From Firm-04 sp045627405 (lineage in GTDB: Bacteria; Bacillota; Clostridia; Oscillospirales; Ruminococcaceae), in the NCBI GenBank assembly GCA_045627405.1, contig JAZQNP010000068.1, positions 1 to 11,435 of the forward strand: a stretch of DNA of 11,435 bases, written 5' to 3'. Below are positions 1-5,475 of the stretch, one piece after another (within the stretch, counting starts at the first letter, position 1; each line of letters begins with the position of its first letter). The notes under the pieces are model-generated. The model had not been told where the DNA came from. It did not search any database and saw only the letters and a program-made list of their open reading frames with translations. Both the position numbers and the translations under genes were made by a program.

Positions 1-2
1 CT

Positions 3-65
3 CATGCTGCGGTACAGACTGCGGTGCGTGCGATCAATGCCGCCGGCGTAAAGAGTGACAGTTAA
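3..65 (+). CDS. 3' end of an unidentified gene (partial)
   Basis: An open frame enters from the left edge and ends at TAA 63-65, giving a 20-residue tail that ends in AGVKSDS. It was chosen over the other two plus frames because most codons begin with G or A, as in real genes. A Cys-rich alternative frame ends at TGA 56-58 and a third at TAA 49-51, so the frame is uncertain. A plus-strand terminator about 100 bases downstream fits a plus-strand gene ending here. The product cannot be named from 20 residues. Confidence 0.35.
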   Translation, partial: HAAVQTAVRAINAAGVKSDS

Positions 66-97
66 ATCAGAATTTGCGCGGCGTGATCGGGGGACAT

Positions 98-156
98 TGT
101 GGGGACGCTGTCCCCACACCCCTGCCGGAGGGACAGCGGTCCCTCCGGACCTCCCT
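98..156 (+). repeat. Double-hairpin unit, left copy
   Basis: Hairpin A (98-118) has a 9-bp stem starting TGTGGGGAC, with loop GCT. A 6-base linker CCCCTG follows. Hairpin B (125-148) has a 10-bp stem starting CCGGAGGGAC, with loop AGCG. The unit ends in ACCTCCCT. Every stem position is a Watson-Crick pair. The right-hand copy on the opposite strand has the same stem lengths, loop lengths and linker length. Confidence 0.75.
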
Positions 157-161
157 GTACA

Positions 162-197
162 AAAAATCCCCGTCCCCGTACGGGGACGGGGATTTTT
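162..197. terminator. Bidirectional intrinsic terminator (perfect 36-bp palindrome)
   Basis: A5, then TCCCCGTCCCCG, is followed directly by its exact reverse complement, ending in T5. The GC-rich stem is followed by a T run on both strands, so it should end transcription in either direction. On the plus strand it follows the partial gene at the left edge. It is also the symmetry centre of the surrounding hairpin composite. Confidence 0.85.
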
Positions 198-201
198 ATA
201 T

Positions 202-260
202 AGGGGAGTCTGAGGGGATCGCTATCCCCTCAGCGGGAGTTTGAGGGCAGAGCCCTCAAA
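202..260 (-). repeat. Double-hairpin unit, right copy (inverted)
   Basis: Read on the minus strand from 260, hairpin A' (260-240) starts TTTGAGGGC with loop TCT. Linker CTCCCG follows, then hairpin B' (233-210), which starts CTGAGGGGAT with loop AGCG, and the unit ends in ACTCCCCT. Compared with the left copy, seven stem positions differ, and at each one both partners changed so that pairing is kept (three in A, four in B). The AGCG loop of B is identical in both copies. Confidence 0.75.
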
Positions 261-312
261 ACATCTCTCAATGATGCCGCCAAATTCCGATTTATCTCTG
301 CTACTGAACAAA

Positions 313-344
313 GCCCCGAAGCAACGCGGTGATTGCTTCGGGGC
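313..344 (-). terminator. Intrinsic terminator of the minus-strand operon
   Basis: A perfect 12-bp stem (GCCCCGAAGCAA with its complement) encloses an 8-base loop at 325-332. On the minus strand it is followed by CTTTGTT, a modest T-rich tail. It lies 32 bases past the stop codon of the last minus-strand gene, where an operon terminator belongs. Confidence 0.75.
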
Positions 345-376
345 GAAACATTTATGCGGCATAGGGATTTCCGTTT

Positions 377-1255
377 TTACGTTGATTTTGGATGTGCGCG
401 GGACACGATTCCGAGCATGACATAGAGAACTGCGGCAAGGACAATGCCGATGATGGCAGCCGTTATGGCAGTCCCGGTCAGCGAATAGAGGTATCCTGTG
501 ACCGCAGTAAAGATCTGATCCTCCTTGACGGCGAACCGGTCAAACCAGCGGGTCGCAGTCAGCCAGACCGCCGGAATCAACATCAGCACCGAGCCGACCA
601 GCACAGAAGTACCGAGCCAATAGAGAAGCATCGGTTTCTCCTTGCGGTAAAGCACACCGAGGATCACGAGCAGCAGGAGTATCGCCGCCAGACTGCCGAT
701 CAGCAGGTAATTCGCCCACGGTGCAGCAAGGCGGAGCTTTTTGAGGTATCCTGCATCTGCGAGCGTCCGGAAGCGGAACACATCGCAGGCAGTCAGAATA
801 TTCTCCTCAGCGGTTTCGATTGCTGCGCTGAGCTTCTCATCGAATAAGCCGTCGCGTTCGTATCCGTTTTCTTCTGCATACCGCACAAAAAATGCAGTCA
901 TATTGTTTTCAAGAGCGGAGAAATCCGGCGAAACCGCCACCTCAGAAACCGTACCGTTGACATAGCCGAAGCCGTCAGCGATCAGCTCCCGGATGATGGG
1001 CGTCAGTGCCTCTGCGTTGATGGCATCGGCATAGGTATCCGCCGGAATGCCGGTGACATTTTCCTGCTGAACGTAATATGCTTCAAGCGTATCGTGTACT
1101 TTTTGGGCGAGCTGTTCGGACTCTGCGATTTTGAGTGCGGTACCGGAACTGAGTGCGCGGAATTTAAGGATCCCGCCGGCAACCGCGCCGAGATAGGAAA
1201 AGACGAGCAGCAGCGCGATCACGACACTGAGCGCGTAGGTCAAAGGTTTTTTCAT
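377..1255 (-). CDS. Integral membrane protein of unknown function, four predicted helices
   Basis: This gene encodes 292 residues and is the last gene of the minus-strand operon. The start is the ATG at 1255, four bases after the sortase stop, preceded by GGGAG nine bases upstream; longer forms of the frame run back into the sortase gene and lack a site. A hydrophobic helix (about 8-30) is followed by a mostly polar domain (about 35-180), which would be outside the cell. Three more helices follow (about 182-203, 210-233 and 262-284), separated by a short RKEK loop, and then a short tail. I do not recognise the family and see no catalytic motif. Its tight linkage to a sortase and two anchored surface proteins suggests a role in presenting or assembling them, but that is inference. 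The membrane topology is well supported; the function is not. Confidence 0.8.
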   Translation of the reverse strand: MKKPLTYALSVVIALLLVFSYLGAVAGGILKFRALSSGTALKIAESEQLAQKVHDTLEAYYVQQENVTGIPADTYADAINAEALTPIIRELIADGFGYVNGTVSEVAVSPDFSALENNMTAFFVRYAEENGYERDGLFDEKLSAAIETAEENILTACDVFRFRTLADAGYLKKLRLAAPWANYLLIGSLAAILLLLVILGVLYRKEKPMLLYWLGTSVLVGSVLMLIPAVWLTATRWFDRFAVKEDQIFTAVTGYLYSLTGTAITAAIIGIVLAAVLYVMLGIVSRAHPKST

Positions 1256-1259
1256 GCTG

Positions 1260-1952
1260 TCATTCTCCCTTCGCATCAGTCGGGTAATAGTAGTTTTTCT
1301 CGACCGGCACACAGCGTACGCCGACGCGCAGATCGGATGAACCGAGGACCTGCGGCTGGCAGGTATAGAGCGTGAGATATTCCTCATCGGTCACTGCGAC
1401 ATAGGTTTTGTCGGTTTTTTCAAATTCGATCAGCTCCGAGACCTCATAGGTGAAGATGCCGTACTTGGTATACATGATGATCTCGTCCCCGATTTCCAGA
1501 TTGGTCAGATCGGAGAAAAAGGTGTTGACATGCCCGTCGATAACAGAATTGCCGCCGTCACCGAGGTAGGCAGACTGTGTGGACTGACAGACGCCGCGTT
1601 GGAGCAGCTCGGTGCTGGAACCGTAGTAAACACCGACCTGCAAGCTGATTGCCGGAGCCGAGAGGATGGCATACTGCTCTCCGAAATGCGGATAGATAAT
1701 AGAGCCGCTTTCATAGCTTTCGGCATTTTCGTCAATCGGAATATCATTCTCTTCAATATTGAGACCTGCCGTGGGAGATGTGGTTTTGAGGTCATCCATA
1801 AAAGCGAGATTGAGATATTTCTGAATATAGTGCGTCGGCATCAGCACATAGCAAAGCACCGTAATGCCGGCGGCGAGCAGCAGAAGAAAGAGCGGTGTTG
1901 TCAGATAGGCGGCAGCAGAGCCGCGCTGTGATTTCTTTGCAGTATCAGACAT
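1260..1952 (-). CDS. Sortase family transpeptidase
   Basis: This is a 230-residue membrane-anchored cysteine transpeptidase. Sortases cleave a sorting motif in exported proteins and join the new C terminus to cell-wall precursor or to another protein. An N-terminal helix (about 16-38) anchors it with the catalytic domain outside. The triad is visible: His141 in DGHVNTFF, Cys198 in LTLYTC, and Arg209 in the segment SSDLRVGVR after it. The GHxxTFF..L..L..GD pattern is closest to class D/E-type enzymes, though the class is uncertain. The start is the ATG at 1952, served by AGGAGG with a 9-base spacer. The ATG at 1961 touches that site and the one at 1991 lies further inside the neighbouring gene. 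The gene overlaps the preceding one by 8 bp, so translation is probably coupled. Its likely substrates are the two anchored paralogues encoded just upstream, neither of which has LPXTG. Confidence 0.92.
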   Translation of the reverse strand: MSDTAKKSQRGSAAAYLTTPLFLLLLAAGITVLCYVLMPTHYIQKYLNLAFMDDLKTTSPTAGLNIEENDIPIDENAESYESGSIIYPHFGEQYAILSAPAISLQVGVYYGSSTELLQRGVCQSTQSAYLGDGGNSVIDGHVNTFFSDLTNLEIGDEIIMYTKYGIFTYEVSELIEFEKTDKTYVAVTDEEYLTLYTCQPQVLGSSDLRVGVRCVPVEKNYYYPTDAKGE

Positions 1953-2796
1953 TGGCAGCATCCTCCTCTGTTTTTTTGCTGCGGGCGGCATTGAAGATCA
2001 GTCCGGCAATCGCCGCAAGGATCGCGCCGCATGAAAGAAGCAGGGGCAGCGTGGTGTTCCAGCCGGTATCGTCGATCTGTGTGCCGATCGAGGAAACGTC
2101 AATAATCGTGCCGTCACTGTCGCGCACGGAATAATCAATGCCGCCGCTGCCGATACTGTCCACGGTGATATTCATGCCGAGCTGCCGGCTCAGATCGACA
2201 AATCCCTGTGCGATCTCCGCCTGACTGTCGGTATCGAGCTGCTTGATGATGCTGTTGCGTTCGGAGGCAGAGAGGCTTCTGAGAAACGCCTGCCGTTCGT
2301 CCTCGGGGAGGCTGTTGACATACGCTTTCTTTTCATCGAGCGTCATGTTGATAAATTCCTTGCGCTCCTCTGCGCTGCGCGTTGTGACGGAGGTTTCGGC
2401 AGTTGTCTCGCCGCTTACAGCAGCAGCGGTGGTTGTTGTCGTCGTGACAGTGGCTGTCGGCGCGTCGGAAGCCGATGTTTCCGTGACATTCAAAAACTGC
2501 TCGTCGATGACCTCCCAGATCTGTTCCTCATAGATATAGACATACTCCGCCCAGATGTCATAGGTAGCATAATGCCCGTTGATTTCCATGCCCTGATCGT
2601 CATGCGGCGTTGTCTGGTACTGATTTTTCGCCTGCTGCACCATCGCCTCAGACATACCGATGTCGCGCATTGCAGCATACACATCCTCGACGCTGCCCGC
2701 AGCAAAAGCTTTGAGCGGCGTGCGGCAGGTGAGCAGCACCGCGCAGAAGGCTGCCGCAGCCGCAGCAGCCGCAAAAAAGCTGTTTTTTTTCATCAT
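1945..2796 (-). CDS. Secreted, C-terminally anchored surface protein, paralogue 2
   Basis: This gene encodes 283 residues. A signal peptide (about 1-33) contains an eight-Ala run. A conserved N-terminal domain (about 35-100) carries PHDDQGMEINGHY and WAEYVYIYE. A Thr/Ala-rich linker (about 104-140) contains TTTTTT. A helical segment (150-197) is built of 12-residue repeats, followed by a region around YSVRDSDG. A C-terminal anchor follows: IDDTGW (241-246), a hydrophobic stretch beginning LPLLLSCGAIL, then a basic ARSKK and a short acidic tail. The layout matches a sortase sorting signal, with IDDTG where LPXTG would be. The next gene upstream is a clear tandem paralogue. The start ATG overlaps that gene's TGA, with AAGGAG 6 bases upstream; a second ATG follows at once, so the true start could be 2793. 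A run of eight A directly after the start codons is prone to slippage. The molecular function is unknown. Confidence 0.85.
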   Translation of the reverse strand: MMKKNSFFAAAAAAAAFCAVLLTCRTPLKAFAAGSVEDVYAAMRDIGMSEAMVQQAKNQYQTTPHDDQGMEINGHYATYDIWAEYVYIYEEQIWEVIDEQFLNVTETSASDAPTATVTTTTTTAAAVSGETTAETSVTTRSAEERKEFINMTLDEKKAYVNSLPEDERQAFLRSLSASERNSIIKQLDTDSQAEIAQGFVDLSRQLGMNITVDSIGSGGIDYSVRDSDGTIIDVSSIGTQIDDTGWNTTLPLLLSCGAILAAIAGLIFNAARSKKTEEDAANV

Positions 2797-3596
2797 ACCG
2801 ATCTCCTTTCGTCCTCTGTGCGGGTCGTCAAGCCGCCGCGCAGGGCTGTCAGCGAGAAGCCGCAGACAGCGATCAGAACCGCCCCGCAGGAAAGCAGCAG
2901 CGGCAGTGTCAGATCCCAGCCCGTGCTGTCGATCTGGTAGCCGAGTACAGCGGCATCGAGCAGATTTCCGCTGTCATCGCGCACCGAATAGCTGACCGTA
3001 TCACCGCTGATGCCGTCAATGGAAACATGCACGCCAAGGTCATTTCCCATATCCGTCAGGATGGCGAGCACCGCAGTTTTGTCATCGAGTCCGAGCTGTT
3101 TTAAGATGCTTCTGCGGTCGTCAGCGGAGAGGGAAGCCAGAAACTGCTCCCGTTCCTCATCAGAGAGCGAAGCCACATAGACTTTCTGTTCATCGAGCGA
3201 CATTTTGCTGAACGGCACCTCCGTCACAACAGCGGTCACCGCGGTTGTCACCGCAGTCGTTTGCGTGACGCTGCCGGGCGTCTCAGTTGCAGCCGTCGTC
3301 TGGGTGGTATAGACATGGCTCATGATATAGTCATTGATGTCGTCTTCATAGATATAGACATATTCGGCCCAGTTTGCGTAGGTGTCATATCTGCCGTTGA
3401 TGGTCATGCCGTTTTCGTCATGCGGCTCCTGGTCATAGGAGTTGCGGACGCTCTGGATAAAGGAGTCTCCCGCACCGATTTCGCGCAGCGCATCGCAGAC
3501 ATCCTCAATGGTTTCCGCAGAAGCATGCAGCGCAAAGCTGCACAGTGCCGCAGCCGCAGAGAGCGTCAAAGAGAGTATCGTCCTAATTCGTTTCAC
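2793..3596 (-). CDS. Secreted, C-terminally anchored surface protein, paralogue 1
   Basis: This 267-residue protein is the first gene of the minus-strand operon. It starts at a GTG (3596) with AAGGAG seven bases upstream; no ATG is better placed. A signal peptide ends near HASA-ET (about 27). The N-terminal domain (about 28-95) shares PHDENGMTINGRY and WAEYVYIYE with its neighbour. A Thr/Val-rich linker (about 97-126) follows, then four 12-residue repeats (131-178), then YSVRDDSG. Next come IDSTGW (222-227) and a hydrophobic helix starting LPLLLSCGAVL, with Arg residues in the tail. The order and key motifs match the downstream gene throughout, so this is a tandem duplication that has since diverged, most of all in the linker. 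The protein is exported and held at the membrane or, if the sortase acts on it, at the wall. I recognise no family. Confidence 0.85.
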   Translation of the reverse strand: MKRIRTILSLTLSAAAALCSFALHASAETIEDVCDALREIGAGDSFIQSVRNSYDQEPHDENGMTINGRYDTYANWAEYVYIYEDDINDYIMSHVYTTQTTAATETPGSVTQTTAVTTAVTAVVTEVPFSKMSLDEQKVYVASLSDEEREQFLASLSADDRRSILKQLGLDDKTAVLAILTDMGNDLGVHVSIDGISGDTVSYSVRDDSGNLLDAAVLGYQIDSTGWDLTLPLLLSCGAVLIAVCGFSLTALRGGLTTRTEDERRSV

Positions 3597-3642
3597 AGCG
3601 TATCTCCTTTCTTTCTCATTCGCATCGAAAGAACCGGATCAA

Positions 3643-3666
3643 TTCGTAAGTTCGTGAGTTCGTAAG
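3643..3666 (-). repeat. Three tandem 8-bp repeats over the minus-strand start site (possible operator)
   Basis: On the minus strand the units read CTTACGAA, CTCACGAA and CTTACGAA with no spacer. The array begins two bases past the proximal -10 box and covers its expected start site (about 3662), ending about 45 bases before the GTG start. That is a good position for a repressor site, or for a sequence shared by transcripts from both promoters. A simple slippage tract is the alternative. Confidence 0.6.
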
Positions 3667-3668
3667 TC

Positions 3669-3697
3669 AGTATAACACAAATGCGTGAAAAAAGCAA
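3669..3697 (-). promoter_or_regulatory. Proximal promoter of the sortase operon
   Basis: The minus strand reads TTGCTT, 17 bases, then TATACT. The -10 is preceded by TGT, giving an extended -10 (TGnTATACT) that can offset the weak -35. The expected start is near 3662, inside the triple repeat, about 65 bases before the first gene. Confidence 0.65.
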
Positions 3698-3718
3698 GTC
3701 TCCGCGCATATCACAGAT

Positions 3719-3747
3719 ATTATAGCAGAAAAACAGGGATTTGTCAT
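3719..3747 (-). promoter_or_regulatory. Distal promoter of the sortase operon
   Basis: The minus strand reads ATGACA, 17 bases, then TATAAT, matching eleven of the twelve sigma-70 consensus bases. It lies exactly 50 bp upstream of the proximal promoter, with an expected start near 3712. Its transcript would include the proximal promoter and the whole triple repeat. Confidence 0.7.
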
Positions 3748-3867
3748 GCGTTTTCGTCAAACTTTCATTAAAGCGGCACCCGGCATGACAAAATGCACTT
3801 TTTTTGTCTGCTGCCGTGCCGAAAAACGGACAGAGAAACGGATTTTGGCTGAAATCCTGCCGGATTC

Positions 3868-3896
3868 TTGACATCGCGCAAAAAACGCGTTATAAT
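3868..3896 (+). promoter_or_regulatory. Consensus sigma-70 promoter of the Dlt-like operon
   Basis: TTGACA (3868-3873), 17 bases, then TATAAT (3891-3896): a full consensus promoter. The start would fall near 3903, so the in-frame ATG at 3902 cannot be used and translation must begin downstream. A small inverted repeat AATCC/GGATT (about 3853-3866) lies just before the -35 box and could be part of an operator; that is weak. Confidence 0.88.
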
Positions 3897-3916
3897 ATAG
3901 GATGAACTTTTATGCT

Positions 3917-3940
3917 AAGACGCAGAACAGACTGCGTTTT
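3917..3940 (+). promoter_or_regulatory. 5'-UTR hairpin ahead of the Dlt-like operon
   Basis: AAGACGCAG pairs with CTGCGTTTT (one G-U pair) around loop AACAGA, giving a 9-bp stem whose 3' arm ends in TTTT. It begins about 14 bases into the predicted transcript and ends 27 bases before the start codon. It could stabilise the mRNA 5' end or act as a weak attenuator. No known riboswitch fold is recognised. Confidence 0.45.
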
Positions 3941-3967
3941 GCACAACCACAGAGTGAAAGAGGGCTT

Positions 3968-5458
3968 ATGAAAATGAAGCGTTCTCAGAATACAAGCGAA
4001 CACATCCGCTATGCCGCATACGGTCTGACCGGTGTGCTGGCGGTGACGCTCATCTGTCTGCTGATTACATCGGCAGCAGCGGGAAAAGCGCGCAAGGAAG
4101 AAGCAGCGCAGGGCAGCGGCACGGATTATGCGTGCAGCTCTCTGACGATTTGGAGTACGCAGTCTCTGCCTGCGCCGGAAGCATTCCTGACGGACAGCGC
4201 GGCGAATATGGTAAAGGACGTGCGCTATCTGACATTTCCGTCGCACGCGGTCGGCACGCAGCAGATCGCGCTGCTGCTGCAACTGGAAGACGGGACAACC
4301 CGCACGGAAAACGCAGAGCTGACGATCACGGAGCCGTTGATCACATGGGAACTCGGCACGGAGACGACTGCGGCAGAGCTGCTCGGCGGGAATTATCCCG
4401 ATGCAGTATTCGTGCAGCCGCTTTCCGAAATCAAGGAAGTCGGCACCTATACAGTGGACGTGCAGACCGCAGACGGCATCATTCCGTTCACGCTCAACGC
4501 ACAGGACACCACGCCGCCGGAAGTGACCATTGCCGACCCGCTGTCATTCGGCATTCTGACAGAGGTCACCGCAGAAGATTTTGTCGCGGAATGCGCAGAT
4601 GCCTCCGCGGTCACATTCACGCTATCCGCCGAGGCAGACACCTCGGAAAACGGCACATTCCCGATCACGCTGACTGCCGAGGATGCAAGCGGCAACATCA
4701 GCACCTATGACGTAGAATACACCGTTTCGGGCGACGGCGAAGCACCGGTGATCTCCGGCGTGACGGACATGCAGACGCTTTCGGGCATACCGGTCTACTA
4801 TCTGCGCGGCGTCACTGCCGAAGACAACTATGACGGTGCCGTAGCGGTGACGGTCACAGAGCCGGACAATTTCAGCATCAAGACCGCAGGCGACTACACA
4901 ATCACATTTACCGCAGTGGATGAAGCGGGCAATGTTGCAGAAGAGACTGCAACGCTGAGCGTTCTTTCCTCCGACACGAGCGCGGATCTTCTGACGGAAG
5001 AAGATGTATACCGCATGGGTGATGCAGTGATGATGCCCTACGTCGAAGACGAATCGCTGACAGAAAAGCAGCTTGCCCGCAAAGCGTATATCGCCGTGCA
5101 GGAGAGAATGTTTTATAAGGACAACAAGGACATCAAGGATTGGCACATTGCCGCTGCAATCGCGCTTTACCGCGGATACGGCGACTGCCGCAATTACTAC
5201 GCGCTTTCAAAGCTCTTCTTTGACTGTGCGGGATTTGAAAGCTTGATGGTTGAGCATACAACAACAAGTGCCACCGCCGCGAAACACTATTGGATCATGG
5301 TCAAGATCGAGGGTGAGTGGTATCACTGTGACACGACGCCGCGCGTGGGCATCTCGGACTTCTTTATGTGGACAGATGCGAAGATGGATGCCTATTCCGC
5401 GAAAAACGGCAACTGTTTTGCCAGAGACAAGAGCCTGTATCCGGCAACACCTGACTGA
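3968..5458 (+). CDS. Membrane-anchored transglutaminase-like protein with Ig-like domains
   Basis: This gene encodes 496 residues, counted from the ATG at 3968; the ATG at 3974 (MKRSQN) is an equal choice, with GAGG upstream of both. An N-terminal helix (about 14-37) anchors an extracellular protein. A beta-rich region follows (about 55-180), then two Ig-like domains of the DUF5011/HYR kind (about 180-255 and 257-335). These show TPPEVTI, AEDNYDGAV and AVDEAGNVAEE. The C-terminal transglutaminase core (about 350-460) keeps the papain-like triad: Cys407 in GYGDCRNYYALS, His440 in KHYWIMV and Asp455 in WYHCDTTP. Such domains act as proteases, peptidases or crosslinkers, so the exact reaction cannot be stated. 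It is the first gene of the operon. The next gene's strong start lies 17 bases past its stop, which suggests co-expression with the surface-modification genes. Confidence 0.85.
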   Translation: MKMKRSQNTSEHIRYAAYGLTGVLAVTLICLLITSAAAGKARKEEAAQGSGTDYACSSLTIWSTQSLPAPEAFLTDSAANMVKDVRYLTFPSHAVGTQQIALLLQLEDGTTRTENAELTITEPLITWELGTETTAAELLGGNYPDAVFVQPLSEIKEVGTYTVDVQTADGIIPFTLNAQDTTPPEVTIADPLSFGILTEVTAEDFVAECADASAVTFTLSAEADTSENGTFPITLTAEDASGNISTYDVEYTVSGDGEAPVISGVTDMQTLSGIPVYYLRGVTAEDNYDGAVAVTVTEPDNFSIKTAGDYTITFTAVDEAGNVAEETATLSVLSSDTSADLLTEEDVYRMGDAVMMPYVEDESLTEKQLARKAYIAVQERMFYKDNKDIKDWHIAAAIALYRGYGDCRNYYALSKLFFDCAGFESLMVEHTTTSATAAKHYWIMVKIEGEWYHCDTTPRVGISDFFMWTDAKMDAYSAKNGNCFARDKSLYPATPD

Positions 5459-5475
5459 TGATGGGAGACAAACGC

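Larger units (their letters stand above)
98..260. repeat. Composite palindromic element: two mirrored double-hairpin units around a terminator
   Basis: This 163-bp stretch between two convergent transcription units is symmetric about position 179-180. It runs hairpin A, hairpin B, 36-bp palindrome, hairpin B', hairpin A'. The midpoints of the A/A' pair and the B/B' pair both fall at 179, and the palindrome's centre is 179.5. Both ends sit flush against the tetranucleotide ACAT (94-97 and 261-264), like a short target-site duplication. There is no reading frame inside. It resembles REP/BIME or MITE-type elements in layout; whether it moves or acts as an RNA or DNA structure is unknown. Confidence 0.75.

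Noticed and set aside
222..252. LPXTG-type motif in the surface paralogues through the shared TLPLL
   Set aside because: These residues lie at the beginning of the hydrophobic helix itself and lack TG after them, so the upstream ID(D/S)TG is the better candidate.
98..260. CRISPR array
   Set aside because: The repeats are palindromic hairpins in inverted copies with no uniform direct repeat or spacers, and no cas gene is present.
1256..1387. N-terminal extension of the four-helix membrane protein back to 1387
   Set aside because: It would overlap the sortase gene by over 120 bases and put an Arg/Ser-rich stretch before a clear membrane helix. The ATG at 1255 has a good site.
3593..3874. A 93-codon minus-strand frame upstream of the first surface paralogue
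   Set aside because: It spans both minus-strand promoters and the repeat array and has no coding-like composition. The mRNA from either promoter would lack its start.
3902..3967. Upstream ATG (3902) as the start of the transglutaminase-like gene
   Set aside because: It falls at the expected transcription start of the consensus promoter and has no ribosome binding site; the residues it would add look like untranslated leader.
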